A stretch of 64,000 bases of DNA from Klebsiella sp. RHBSTW-00484 (GTDB taxonomy: Bacteria; Pseudomonadota; Gammaproteobacteria; Enterobacterales; Enterobacteriaceae): the NCBI RefSeq assembly GCF_013705725.1, contig NZ_CP055481.1:1922001-1986000 (forward strand), written 5' to 3'. Of the stretch, positions 40,065 to 49,508 are shown one piece after another (within the stretch, counting starts at the first letter, position 1; each line of letters begins with the position of its first letter). The translations under genes were made by a program, and so were the position numbers. The notes below the pieces were generated by a model. That model was not told where the DNA came from. It worked only from the letters and a program-made list of their open reading frames with translations, and ran no database searches.

Positions 40065-40526
40065 ATGATGACATGGCAGGATCTTCACCACGCCGAACTG
40101 ACCGTCCCACAGCTTTATGCCCTGCTGAAATTACGCTGTGCGGTGTTCGTTGTCGAACAAACCTGCGCCTATCTGGACGTCGATGGCGACGACCTGGTCG
40201 GAGAGAATCGCCATATTCTAGGCTGGCGCGGTGAGGAGCTGGTGGCCTACGCGCGCATCCTTAAGAGTGAAGATGAGTTTGAGCCGGTAGTGATTGGTCG
40301 GGTGATTGTCAGCCCGACGGTGCGTGGCGAAAAGCTAGGCTATCAGCTGATGGAGCAGGCGCTGGCCAGCTGTCGCCAGAACTGGCCGCAAAAGGCCATT
40401 TATCTCGGGGCCCAGGCGCACCTGCAAAAATTCTACGAGAGCTTCGGTTTTGTACCGGTTACCGAGGTTTACGATGAGGACGGTATCGACCACATCGGCA
40501 TGGCGCGCGAAATTGCCACCCACTAA
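40065..40526 (+). CDS. elaA: GNAT-family N-acetyltransferase ElaA
   Basis: Protein of 153 aa, same length as E. coli ElaA, with GNAT motif A (VIGRVIVSPTVRGEKLGYQL, the acetyl-CoA loop) and motif B (AQAHLQKFYESFGF). Substrate is unknown. I chose ATG 40065 (MMTWQDLHHAEL) with aagga upstream; the longer frame back to 39900 only reads through the ERIC element. In E. coli elaB lies between elaA and menF; here that gene is absent and only about 100 bp remain. Confidence 0.93.
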   Translation: MMTWQDLHHAELTVPQLYALLKLRCAVFVVEQTCAYLDVDGDDLVGENRHILGWRGEELVAYARILKSEDEFEPVVIGRVIVSPTVRGEKLGYQLMEQALASCRQNWPQKAIYLGAQAHLQKFYESFGFVPVTEVYDEDGIDHIGMAREIATH

Positions 40527-40626
40527 CGTCGGACACGCGGACTAAAAGCCGCTCCCTCATCGGGGGTACTGCTATTTCAGCGTGGTACCCCGTATAATAT
40601 GGGGTTTTTACTCCGTGGAGGTTTGC

Positions 40627-41922
40627 GTGCTGTCTGTTTCCACCGCGCTGGAAAGCCTGTTCGGCTGCCTGGCTGAAGATTTCCCGCCATCGCCCGGCAC
40701 GCGAATTTTCGATATCCCCTTTGCGCTGAATGACGCTTTTGACCCATTGTTGTGGTGCAGTCATCAGCCGGTGTGGCCGCAATTCTACTGGCAGCAGCGT
40801 AACGGTGATGAAGAACTCGCCGCGCTGGGAGCGGTAAAAACCTTTCCTTCTTTAGTTCAGGCGAATGCTTTTTTACAGCAACAGGGGCGCGACGATCTGC
40901 GGATTTGCGGCCTTAACGCGTTTGACCCGCAGCGGGGAATGTTGATACTGCCGAGGCTGGAGTGGCGTCGCCTGGGCGGTAAAGCCACCCTGCGGCTGAC
41001 GCTGTGCAGCGACACTTCGCTTAATGACGATGCCCATGCGGCGCGTGAATTCCTCCATTTTTTAATAGCAGAACAATCGCTCCCCGCGGCGATGCCCTCC
41101 CTGTTAAGTGAACAGCACTTTCCAGCCTGGCCGAAGTGGCGGGCGCTGGTTGAACAAGCAACACAGACTATAGCTGGCGGGAAAATGGACAAAGTGGTAC
41201 TGGCCCGCGCCACCGATTTACATTTTTCTGCCCCGTTAAATGCGGGCGCGATCGTCGCCGCCAGCCGCCGCAGTAATCTCAACTGCTATCACTTTCTGAT
41301 GGCTTTTAATTCACAGCAAGCCTTTTTCGGCGCGACGCCGGAGCGGCTGTGGCGTCGGCGCGGCGCGCTGTTGCGCACCGAGGCGCTGGCGGGGACCGCT
41401 GCCAGCCATGAGAACGATCGTCAGGCACAAAAGCTGGCAGACTGGCTGATGAATGATGATAAAAACCAGCGCGAAAATATGCTGGTGGTGGAAGATATCT
41501 GTCAGCGTATGCAGGGGGAGACTCGCGTGCTGGACGTGCTGCCGCCGCAGGTCGTGCGTCTGCGTAAAGTGCAGCATCTGCGGCGCTGTATTTGGGCCGA
41601 GCTGGATAGACCTGATGACGCCCGCTGCCTGCACCGGCTCCAGCCCACGGCGGCGGTTGCCGGCTTACCACGACAGACGGCGCTGGATTTTATCACCCGC
41701 CACGAACCTTTTACCCGCGACTGGTATGCCGGTTCCGCTGGCTATCTGTCGCTGGCGCAAAGTGAATTTTGCGTCTCCCTACGCTCGGCGCAAGTAGATC
41801 AAGACAAGCTCAGATTGTACGCCGGGGCAGGAATCGTCAGCGGTTCGGACCCTGAACAAGAGTGGCTGGAAATTGACAATAAAGCGGCGGGATTGCGCTC
41901 GTTACTGCTTGCAGAAACCTAG
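40627..41922 (+). CDS. menF: Isochorismate synthase, menaquinone pathway
   Basis: Protein of 431 aa converting chorismate to isochorismate, the first step of menaquinone synthesis. The chorismate-binding domain (about 160-431) shows KVVLARATDLHF, FFGATPERLWRRRG, TEALAGTAA, VEDICQRM, LQPTAAVAGLP and YAGAGIVSGSDPEQEW. The GTG at 40627 with ggagg at 40617-40621 gives the same length as E. coli MenF; upstream in-frame GTGs lack a ribosome site. First gene of menFDHBCE. Confidence 0.95.
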   Translation: MLSVSTALESLFGCLAEDFPPSPGTRIFDIPFALNDAFDPLLWCSHQPVWPQFYWQQRNGDEELAALGAVKTFPSLVQANAFLQQQGRDDLRICGLNAFDPQRGMLILPRLEWRRLGGKATLRLTLCSDTSLNDDAHAAREFLHFLIAEQSLPAAMPSLLSEQHFPAWPKWRALVEQATQTIAGGKMDKVVLARATDLHFSAPLNAGAIVAASRRSNLNCYHFLMAFNSQQAFFGATPERLWRRRGALLRTEALAGTAASHENDRQAQKLADWLMNDDKNQRENMLVVEDICQRMQGETRVLDVLPPQVVRLRKVQHLRRCIWAELDRPDDARCLHRLQPTAAVAGLPRQTALDFITRHEPFTRDWYAGSAGYLSLAQSEFCVSLRSAQVDQDKLRLYAGAGIVSGSDPEQEWLEIDNKAAGLRSLLLAET

Positions 41923-41999
41923 ATAAAACGATGCATATCAAAGCTCGATCACTTTGTATTATCTATACTTAGCCTCAATATTTGATACCGGACAAATTC

Positions 42000-43670
42000 A
42001 TGTCAGTAAGCGCATTTAACCGACGCTGGGCGGCGGTGATCCTTGAAGCTTTAACGCGCCACGGCGTGCAGCATATCTGCATTGCGCCCGGCTCGCGCTC
42101 AACGCCCTTAACCCTGGCGGCGGCGGAAAACCGCGCTTTTATTCATCACACTCATTTTGACGAACGCGGCCTCGGCCATCTGGCATTGGGCCTGGCGAAA
42201 GCCAGCGGCCAGCCGGTGGCGGTAATTGTTACGTCCGGTACCGCCACGGCCAACCTCTATCCAGCGCTGATAGAGGCCGGATTGACTGGCGAGAAACTCA
42301 TTTTGCTTACCGCTGACCGGCCACCGGAGCTGATCGACTGCGGTGCCAATCAGGCCATTCGCCAGCCGGGGATGTTTGCCTCGCATCCATCGCAGACGAT
42401 ATCGCTGCCGCGACCGTCGCAGGATATTCCGGCCCGCTGGCTGGTCTCTACCCTCGATCAGGCGCTTGGCGCGCTGCATTCCGGCGGCGTGCATATCAAC
42501 TGCCCGTTTGCCGAACCGCTGTACGGCGATATGGACGATACCGGCGTCGAGTGGCAGCAGCAGCTAGGTGACTGGTGGCAGAGCGACAAACCGTGGCTGC
42601 GCCAGTCCCTGCATCTTTCAAGTGATAAGCAGCGCGACTGGTTTTTCTGGCGACAAAAACGCGGCGTGATCGTTGCCGGGCGCATGAGCGCCGAAGAAGG
42701 CAAGAAAGTGGCCGAATGGGCGAAAACGCTCGGCTGGCCGCTGATTGGCGACGTGCTCTCGCAAACCGGACAGCCGCTACCGTGCGCTGACCTGTGGCTC
42801 GGAAACGCAAAGGCGGTCAGCGAACTTGCGCAGGCGCAAATCATTGTCCAGTTGGGCAGCAGCCTGACCGGCAAACGCGTTTTGCAGTGGCAGGCGACCT
42901 GTGAGCCAGAAGAGTACTGGCTGGTGGATAACCTGCCGGGGCGGCTTGACCCGGCGCAGCATCGCGGTCGTCGTCTCGTCTGTTCCATCGATCGTTGGCT
43001 GGATCTACACCCGGCGGAAAAACGCCAGCCGTGGGCCTCCGCCATCCCTGAACTGGCGCGCCAGGCATGGCAGGCGGCGGTCGACAACAGCGAGTCCTTC
43101 GGCGAGGCCCAGCTGGCGCAAAGAATCCGTCGCTATCTGCCGGATCAGGGCCAGCTGTTTGTCGGCAACAGCCTGGTAGTACGCTTAATTGATGCGCTAT
43201 CGCAGCTCCCGGCGGGCTACCCGGTTTATAGCAATCGTGGGGCCAGCGGAATTGATGGCCTGCTGGCGACGGCGGCTGGCGTGCAGCGTGCCAGCGCGCG
43301 TCCGACGCTGGTTATCGTCGGTGACCTGTCGGCGCTCTACGATCTTAACTCGCTGGCGCTGCTGCGTCAGGCATCTGCGCCGCTGGTGCTGATTGTCGTC
43401 AACAACAACGGTGGGCAAATTTTTTCTCTGCTGCCAACGCCGCAGGACCAGCGAAGCCAGTTCTATCTGATGCCGCAAAACGTCAATTTTGACCATGCGG
43501 CGGCGATGTTCAACTTACCTTATCATCGCCCCACGGGGTGGAGTGAACTCGAAAGTGCGCTGGATGGCGCCTGGCGTACTCCCGGCGCCACTCTGATTGA
43601 ACTGGTGGTGAATGAAACCGACGGTGCGCAAACCTTACAACACCTGCTGGCGCAGGTGAGCCAGCTATGA
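42000..43670 (+). CDS. menD: SEPHCHC synthase MenD (ThDP-dependent)
   Basis: Protein of 556 aa that joins isochorismate with the succinyl semialdehyde unit of 2-oxoglutarate, using thiamine diphosphate and Mg. It shows the Pyr domain ([33 protein letters not shown] with the catalytic Glu) and the PP domain metal motif [15 protein letters not shown] ... [11 protein letters not shown] 42000 ([10 protein letters not shown]) gives the E. coli length. Its end overlaps menH by 4 bp. Confidence 0.97.
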   Translation: MSVSAFNRRWAAVILEALTRHGVQHICIAPGSRSTPLTLAAAENRAFIHHTHFDERGLGHLALGLAKASGQPVAVIVTSGTATANLYPALIEAGLTGEKLILLTADRPPELIDCGANQAIRQPGMFASHPSQTISLPRPSQDIPARWLVSTLDQALGALHSGGVHINCPFAEPLYGDMDDTGVEWQQQLGDWWQSDKPWLRQSLHLSSDKQRDWFFWRQKRGVIVAGRMSAEEGKKVAEWAKTLGWPLIGDVLSQTGQPLPCADLWLGNAKAVSELAQAQIIVQLGSSLTGKRVLQWQATCEPEEYWLVDNLPGRLDPAQHRGRRLVCSIDRWLDLHPAEKRQPWASAIPELARQAWQAAVDNSESFGEAQLAQRIRRYLPDQGQLFVGNSLVVRLIDALSQLPAGYPVYSNRGASGIDGLLATAAGVQRASARPTLVIVGDLSALYDLNSLALLRQASAPLVLIVVNNNGGQIFSLLPTPQDQRSQFYLMPQNVNFDHAAAMFNLPYHRPTGWSELESALDGAWRTPGATLIELVVNETDGAQTLQHLLAQVSQL

Positions 43671-44425
43671 CGCTGCACGCGGTGGCTGAACAGGGCCTGC
43701 CGGGCTATCCGTGGCTGGTTTTTTTGCACGGATTTTCCGGCGATAGCCACGAGTGGCGCACCGTGGGCCAGGCGTTTAGCGCGTATCCGCGTTTGTATCT
43801 TGACCTTCCGGGCCACGGAGGTTCGGCGAATATCGAAGTGAGCGACTTTGCCGATGTCTGCCAGCTCCTTAAGAATACGCTGAATAGTTACAACATACTA
43901 AAGTACTGGCTGGTGGGGTACTCCCTTGGCGGACGGGTGGCGATGGCCTATGCCAGCCAGCCGCGTAAAGGTCTCTGCGGGCTGGTCGTCGAAGGCGGGC
44001 ATCCGGGTTTACAGGATGACAACCAGCGTCTGCTGCGCCTGTGTAGCGATGCAGCATGGGCTGAACGTTTTCGCTGTGAGCCATTGGCGCAGGTTTTCTC
44101 CGACTGGTATCAGCAGCCGGTCTTTGCCTCCCTTGATGAGCCCCAGCGCGCGGCGCTGGTTGCACTGCGCAGCCGTAACAACGGGACGACTTTAGCGGCG
44201 ATGCTGCTGGCGACCTCACTTGGTCAACAGCCCGATCTCCGTGGGGCATTACGCACTCGTGATTTCCCATTTCATTACCTTTGCGGCGAACGCGATGACA
44301 AGTTTCGCGCCATCGCGGATGAGCTATCCGCAACCACACACGTAATTAATCATGCCGGACACAACGCGCATCGGGAAAACCCTGCCGCAGTAGTTGCTTG
44401 TCTGGCGCAGTTTTTAGCGAGTTAA
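43667..44425 (+). CDS. menH: SHCHC synthase MenH (alpha/beta hydrolase fold)
   Basis: Protein of 252 aa removing pyruvate from SEPHCHC. The Ser-Asp-His triad is placed by [12 protein letters not shown] (oxyanion region), the nucleophile elbow [11 protein letters not shown] and the C-terminal [13 protein letters not shown] histidine; [10 protein letters not shown] carries the likely Asp. The ATG overlaps the menD stop. Confidence 0.95.
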   Translation: MTLHAVAEQGLPGYPWLVFLHGFSGDSHEWRTVGQAFSAYPRLYLDLPGHGGSANIEVSDFADVCQLLKNTLNSYNILKYWLVGYSLGGRVAMAYASQPRKGLCGLVVEGGHPGLQDDNQRLLRLCSDAAWAERFRCEPLAQVFSDWYQQPVFASLDEPQRAALVALRSRNNGTTLAAMLLATSLGQQPDLRGALRTRDFPFHYLCGERDDKFRAIADELSATTHVINHAGHNAHRENPAAVVACLAQFLAS

Positions 44426-44439
44426 CTGAAGGACACTCT

Positions 44440-45297
44440 ATGATCTCTCTTGATGAAGCAATGCTTTACGCCCCGGTTGAATGGCAGGACTGTTCCGAAG
44501 GCTACACTGACATTCGTTATCAAAAGTCGGCGGATGGGATTGCTAAAATCACCATTAACCGCCCACAGGTCCGCAACGCCTTTCGCCCGCTGACCGTCAA
44601 AGAGATGATTCAGGCGCTGGCGGATGCCCGCTATGACGACAATATCGGCGTTATCGTCCTGACCGGCGAAGGCGACAAGGCGTTCTGTGCCGGTGGCGAT
44701 CAGAAAGTTCGCGGCGACTACGGCGGATATCAGGATGACTCCGGTGTTCATCACCTCAACGTGCTCGATTTCCAGCGTCAAATTCGCACCTGCCCGAAAC
44801 CCGTTGTGGCAATGGTCGCGGGTTACTCCATCGGCGGGGGGCACGTACTGCATATGATGTGCGACCTGACCATCGCTGCGGAAAACGCCATCTTCGGCCA
44901 GACCGGCCCGAAAGTCGGTTCCTTCGACGGCGGCTGGGGCGCGGCCTATATGGCACGTATTGTTGGGCAGAAAAAAGCTCGCGAAATCTGGTTCCTGTGC
45001 CGTCAATACGACGCGAAAGCCGCGCTGGATATGGGCCTGGTCAACACCGTGGTTCCGCTGGCGGACCTGGAAAAAGAGACCGTGCGCTGGTGTCGTGAAA
45101 TGCTGCAAAACAGCCCGATGGCGCTGCGCTGCCTGAAGGCGGCGCTTAACGCTGATTGCGACGGTCAGGCGGGGCTGCAGGAGCTGGCGGGCAATGCCAC
45201 TATGCTGTTCTATATGACCGAAGAGGGTCAGGAAGGGCGCAACGCGTTCAACCAGAAGCGTCAGCCGGACTTCAGCAAATTTAAACGGAATCCATAA
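44440..45297 (+). CDS. menB: 1,4-dihydroxy-2-naphthoyl-CoA synthase
   Basis: Protein of 285 aa in the crotonase fold that closes the naphthoquinone ring. It has [16 protein letters not shown], the oxyanion motif [18 protein letters not shown] and [20 protein letters not shown], nearly identical to E. coli. The start at ATG 44440 with a gaagga site gives the same length. It ends in the menC start (TAATG). Confidence 0.97.
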   Translation: MISLDEAMLYAPVEWQDCSEGYTDIRYQKSADGIAKITINRPQVRNAFRPLTVKEMIQALADARYDDNIGVIVLTGEGDKAFCAGGDQKVRGDYGGYQDDSGVHHLNVLDFQRQIRTCPKPVVAMVAGYSIGGGHVLHMMCDLTIAAENAIFGQTGPKVGSFDGGWGAAYMARIVGQKKAREIWFLCRQYDAKAALDMGLVNTVVPLADLEKETVRWCREMLQNSPMALRCLKAALNADCDGQAGLQELAGNATMLFYMTEEGQEGRNAFNQKRQPDFSKFKRNP

Positions 45298-46262
45298 TGC
45301 GACAGGCGCAAGTTTACCGCTGGCAGCTACCGATGGACGCGGGGGTGGTGCTGCGTGAACGGCGGTTAAAAACCCGCGATGGCTTGCTCCTGCGCTTGCG
45401 TGACGGCGAGCGCGAAGGCTGGGGGGAGATTTCTCCCCTGCCGGGATTCAGCCTTGAAACGCTGGACGAAGCGCAGGCGGCGCTGCTTACCTGGGCGCAA
45501 GCCTGGCGTGATGGCGAAGACGCTGCGCTGCCAGTGCCGCCTTCAGCGGCTTTCGGCGTGAGCTGCGCGCTGGCGGAACTGTGCGGTGAGCTGCCGCAGG
45601 CGGCGGATTATCGCGCCGCGCCGCTGTGTTCCGGCGACCCGGACGAGCTGTTTGCGAAGCTTTCGCTGATGCCTGGCGAGAAGGTGGCGAAGGTCAAAGT
45701 TGGCCTGTATGAGGCGGTGCGCGACGGCATGGTAGTGAACCTGCTGCTGGAAGCGATCCCTGATTTGACGTTGCGTCTTGATGCCAACCGTGCCTGGACG
45801 CCGCTGAAAGCCCAGCAGTTCGCCAAATACGTCGATCCGCAATATCGTGAGCGTATCGCCTTCCTTGAAGAACCCTGCAAAACTCGCGACGACTCGCGTG
45901 CTTTTGCACAGGAAACGGGTATCGCAATTGCCTGGGATGAGAGCCTGCGCGAGGCGGATTTTGAGTTTGCCGCCGAGCCGGGTTTGCGGGCCGTGGTGAT
46001 TAAACCGACGTTGACCGGCAGCCTGCAAAAAGTGCAGCAGCAGGTGGCAACCGCTCATGCTCTGGGGCTGACGGCGGTTATCAGCTCATCCATTGAGTCG
46101 AGCCTGGGCCTGACGCAGTTGGCGCGGATTGCCGCCTGGCTGACGCCGCACACCATTCCCGGTCTGGATACTCTGAGCCTGATGCGTGGCCAACTGATTC
46201 GTCGCTGGCCGGAAAGCGACCTGCCGCGCCTGACCGTTGATGAGCTGGAGCCGTTGCTGTGA
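45297..46262 (+). CDS. menC: o-succinylbenzoate synthase
   Basis: Protein of 321 aa, an enolase-superfamily dehydratase making o-succinylbenzoate from SHCHC. The barrel shows the general-acid/base Lys in AKVKVGLYE, the metal ligands in [15 protein letters not shown] and WDESLRE, and the second Lys in [10 protein letters not shown]. It overlaps menB by one base and menE by 4 bp. In this operon it precedes menE, which uses its product. Confidence 0.96.
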   Translation: MRQAQVYRWQLPMDAGVVLRERRLKTRDGLLLRLRDGEREGWGEISPLPGFSLETLDEAQAALLTWAQAWRDGEDAALPVPPSAAFGVSCALAELCGELPQAADYRAAPLCSGDPDELFAKLSLMPGEKVAKVKVGLYEAVRDGMVVNLLLEAIPDLTLRLDANRAWTPLKAQQFAKYVDPQYRERIAFLEEPCKTRDDSRAFAQETGIAIAWDESLREADFEFAAEPGLRAVVIKPTLTGSLQKVQQQVATAHALGLTAVISSSIESSLGLTQLARIAAWLTPHTIPGLDTLSLMRGQLIRRWPESDLPRLTVDELEPLL

Positions 46263-47626
46263 CATTTAGCGACTGGCCCTGGCGTCACTGGCGTCAGCTG
46301 CGGGGAGAGGCGCAGGCGCTGCGTCTGAACGAGCAGCGCCTGAGTTGGCGAGAACTGTGCGCGCAAATTGATGCGCTGGCGGCGGGATTTCACGCCCAGG
46401 GCGTCAGCGAAGGCGATGGCGTGCTGCTTCGCGCTTACAATCAGCCGGAGGCCTTACTGGCGTGGCTGGCACTATTGCAGTGCGGCGCGCGCGTCCTGCC
46501 GCTGAATCCGCAATTGCCATCCGCTTTGTTAGCGGAACTGCTACCGTCGCTAAGCCTGCGTCATGCGCTGGCGCTAAACGGCGACGCTCTTGCGCTGATG
46601 TACAACCCACTGGCCCTGCAATTTGCGTCAGGCGAACACGCCGTTATCTGGCGCGAAGATCGCCTGGCCTCAATGACGCTAACTTCGGGGTCGACGGGTT
46701 TACCGAAAGTGGCGGTACATACTTTTCGCGCCCATCTCGCCAGCGCCGAAGGCGTGCTGGCGATGATCCCGCTTGCGCCGGAAGATGACTGGCTGCTGTC
46801 GCTGCCGCTGTTTCACGTTTCCGGTCAGGGCATTCTCTGGCGCTGGCTGCATGCGGGCGCTGTCCTGACGGCGCGTGACAAACAGCCGCTGGAGCAGGCA
46901 TTGCAGGGCTGTACTCATGCCTCGCTGGTGCCGACTCAGCTCTGGCGTCTGCTCAACGATGATGGCGAAATTTCGTTAAAAGCGGTGTTGCTGGGCGGCG
47001 CGGCGATCCCGGTGGCGCTGACCGAGCAGGCGAAGGCGCGCGGTATCCGCTGCTGGTGCGGCTACGGACTGACTGAGTTTGCTTCCACGGTGTGCGCCAA
47101 AGAGGCCGATGGCCTGGCGGATGTCGGGCAGCCGCTGCCGGGACGCGAACTGCGGATTGTCGACGGTGAAGTCTGGCTGCGGGCCGACAGCATGGCTGAA
47201 GGCTACTGGCGCGATGAGCAAATAGTTCCACTGGTTAATGAACACGGCTGGTTTGCTACCCGCGATCGCGGCAGGCTTGATAACGGCAATCTGACCATTC
47301 TCGGAAGAATGGATAATCTCTTTTTCAGCGGCGGGGAGGGCATTCAACCGGAAGAGATGGAGCGGGTCATTGGCGCTCATCCGCAGATTCAGCAGGTCTT
47401 TATTGTACCGCTGGATGATGCCGAATTTGGACAGCGGCCGGTGGCGGTGGTGGAGTGCAGCGAACATTGCGACCCGGCAACCTTAGCAAGCTGGTGCGCT
47501 GATAAGCTGGCGCGTTTCCAGCAGCCGGTACGCTGGTTGCCACTGCCCGAAACGCTAAAAACCGGCGGCATTAAAATTTCCCGCCGGGCGCTACGTGAGT
47601 GGGTTAACCAGCAGGTAATACCGTAG
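46259..47626 (+). CDS. menE: o-succinylbenzoate-CoA ligase
   Basis: Protein of 455 aa of the ANL adenylating superfamily, attaching CoA to o-succinylbenzoate. Motifs: [18 protein letters not shown] (ATP loop), [30 protein letters not shown], and the C-terminal catalytic Lys in [14 protein letters not shown]. It starts at GTG 46259 within the menC stop ([11 protein letters not shown] as in E. coli). Last men gene; its stop is two bases from the convergent yjdF-like stop. Confidence 0.95.
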   Translation: MTFSDWPWRHWRQLRGEAQALRLNEQRLSWRELCAQIDALAAGFHAQGVSEGDGVLLRAYNQPEALLAWLALLQCGARVLPLNPQLPSALLAELLPSLSLRHALALNGDALALMYNPLALQFASGEHAVIWREDRLASMTLTSGSTGLPKVAVHTFRAHLASAEGVLAMIPLAPEDDWLLSLPLFHVSGQGILWRWLHAGAVLTARDKQPLEQALQGCTHASLVPTQLWRLLNDDGEISLKAVLLGGAAIPVALTEQAKARGIRCWCGYGLTEFASTVCAKEADGLADVGQPLPGRELRIVDGEVWLRADSMAEGYWRDEQIVPLVNEHGWFATRDRGRLDNGNLTILGRMDNLFFSGGEGIQPEEMERVIGAHPQIQQVFIVPLDDAEFGQRPVAVVECSEHCDPATLASWCADKLARFQQPVRWLPLPETLKTGGIKISRRALREWVNQQVIP

Positions 47627-47627
47627 T

Positions 47628-48251
47628 TCAGGACTGCTGAATGCTCAGTAGCTGCTTCGTGTGCCAGCGGCCCAGAACGAAAACGGTGGTCAGCGCGCCG
47701 AGTAGGGCGCAGAACATATCCGATTGGGTATCCCAGGGATCGCCCTGGGTGCCAAGAAACTCATCCGCGCCTTGCCCCAGTGCTAGCGCAGCCCACCATT
47801 CAATCAGCTCATAGACTGCGCTGATCGCCAGTGCAATACAGCAGACCACGAACGCGAGCATTTTGCGCCCGTGAACGTAGCCGCCGCGCAGCAAAATTTC
47901 CCTCGCCGCCAGCGCCGGGACCAGTCCCTGGAAAAAGTGTCCCAGCTTGTCGTAGGGATTGCGGCTCAAATCAAGCCAGGCCTGAACATCAAAGCCGATG
48001 GGCACTTTGGCGTAGGTGTACATCCCGCCAACCATTAAAATAATGGCGTGAAAGAAGATCAGTATGTAGAGCAGCGGCGTTAGCGGATAGCGTGAGTGCG
48101 TCGCCAGCAGCAAAGGAACGAGGATGATGACTGGCGTAACTTCCATTAGCCAGGTGAGCTTATCTCCCGCGCTGATGCCGGTATAAACAAGGATAAGTAG
48201 AAGCGCCAGGGCCGCGAATTTGATTAACGAGCCGGAAACCGTGGTGGTCAT
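47628..48251 (-). CDS. YjdF-like DUF2238 inner-membrane protein
   Basis: Protein of 207 aa with five to six hydrophobic helices. Family marks of DUF2238/YjdF are YDKLGHFFQGLVPALAAREI and AVYELIEWWAALALG ... LGTQGDPWDTQSDM. E. coli YjdF is of similar length but lies at another locus, so this copy is not a positional homologue. ATG 48251 (MTTTVSGS) is preferred to a longer frame. No function is known. It is convergent with menE with no room for a terminator between the stops. Confidence 0.85.
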   Translation of the reverse strand: MTTTVSGSLIKFAALALLLILVYTGISAGDKLTWLMEVTPVIILVPLLLATHSRYPLTPLLYILIFFHAIILMVGGMYTYAKVPIGFDVQAWLDLSRNPYDKLGHFFQGLVPALAAREILLRGGYVHGRKMLAFVVCCIALAISAVYELIEWWAALALGQGADEFLGTQGDPWDTQSDMFCALLGALTTVFVLGRWHTKQLLSIQQS

Positions 48252-48449
48252 AATATATCGCCAGAAGTTTAAAGATGTTACTATCAGATGGATACCGGGA
48301 AAATACAATATTGAACGTTAGCGGCACGGTTCTCCTGAGTTGTCTTCCGGGAAAGGACGCCACTTTTAGCTCTGAACAAGGAGCATGGTTAAAGCCAGAA
48401 CCGGCGCTGCATAAAGAGAGCTTTGACTAACCGACAGGGATGCACGGTA

Positions 48450-49244
48450 ATGAAAAACAGGTTCCGTATTCTCGCCTTTTTCTGCGTTTTGTTGGCTCCG
48501 CCTTTCAACGCCTGGAGCGTTGACGACCCTTTCTCCAGCCATATTCGCGAGGACGATCGTCACTGGCGCGGGCAGGAAATTTGGCCGCAGGTGATTTACC
48601 GTTTTGACGCCTGGCGTTATATCGTGCTCGACAGAGGTAAGCTGGGGCGACACGGGCGGGCGCCGCGCTATTGTTCGGGGGTGATGTGGTATCTGGATAC
48701 GCAACGGGATATTGTTTCGCGGATTGGCGATCTAACGCCAAACGAATGGACGACCCCAGAGACGGAGCGTTCAGGCAGCGTGCCTTATGGGCAGGCCGCA
48801 CCGACGTCGTTTCGCTATGTCCACACGGCGCAGCAGTATGTCGTGGTGCCCAGAACCGGCTTGCCGCAAAAAATGGCCGACGGGCAGTTCCATTATCGCC
48901 TGTATGGTTTCAACGTTTCAGCCGACCACGGTAAAACCTGGATGTTTACCCCTATTCGCCTGCCGCGATTAGCGGATGAACGTCCGCAGGAGGAGATGGC
49001 GATGACGGTGGTCAATAACCAGATCTATCTGCAGCTACAAGAGGGGTACCTTGTCAGTTCAGACCTGTCTCGCGACAGCAGCTGGTCTTTTTATGATAAT
49101 CAGCGCCAGAATAACCCGCCGCAGATCGATGAGTATCCCGGATGGAATGCGATGCGCTGTAGCGCGACCGCCCAGCTCAGCGGGCAGGAACGGCGCGAGT
49201 GGGACGATGCGCGCGCCAGAGTGCTGACCGCGGTGAACCCGTAA
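48450..49244 (+). CDS. Exported protein of unknown function, possibly Tli3-like
   Basis: Protein of 264 aa with a signal peptide of about 22 residues (ILAFFCVLLAPPFNAWS) and no clear lipobox. The mature part is beta-rich with a bladed feel: YRFDAWRYIVLDRG, CSGVMWYLDTQRDIV, SFRYVHTAQQYVVVP and a BNR-type NVSADHGKTWMF. From memory this pattern resembles Tli3-family immunity proteins of type VI lipase effectors, but I cannot confirm it and no effector gene lies beside it. ATG 48450 with aggga upstream is the chosen start. Treat as hypothetical. Confidence 0.7.
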   Translation: MKNRFRILAFFCVLLAPPFNAWSVDDPFSSHIREDDRHWRGQEIWPQVIYRFDAWRYIVLDRGKLGRHGRAPRYCSGVMWYLDTQRDIVSRIGDLTPNEWTTPETERSGSVPYGQAAPTSFRYVHTAQQYVVVPRTGLPQKMADGQFHYRLYGFNVSADHGKTWMFTPIRLPRLADERPQEEMAMTVVNNQIYLQLQEGYLVSSDLSRDSSWSFYDNQRQNNPPQIDEYPGWNAMRCSATAQLSGQERREWDDARARVLTAVNP

Positions 49245-49299
49245 CCCCGGTCAGCAGTGCGGTCGGGGGAGAACGGCGGAAGCCGCAATGCACGCTGTT

Positions 49300-49470
49300 T
49301 CCCGGAGGCGATGCTGCGCATCTGTCCGGGCTACCAGACCACAGACGACGGTGAACCTGTAGCCCGGCTAAGCGTAGCGCGAGCCGGGAAGCAGCCGCGC
49401 CTTGTCCGGGCTACCAGGCCGCAGACGGCACGGACCTGTAGCCCGGTCAGCGCAGCGCCACCGGGAAGAT
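49300..49470. repeat. REP/BIME cluster with 80-bp period
   Basis: Several REP-type palindromes occur in a row: cccgga...tccggg (49301-49330), tagcccgg...ccggga (49360-49388) and tagcccgg...ccggga (49439-49466). The phrase tgtccgggctaccag recurs exactly 80 bp apart (49323, 49403), showing tandem amplification of a BIME-2-like unit. It fills the gap between the exported-protein gene and the convergent tctA stop. Confidence 0.9.
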
Positions 49471-49508
49471 AGCGGATGCTGCAATGGCGTACCTGGAGGC
49501 GGATTCTG

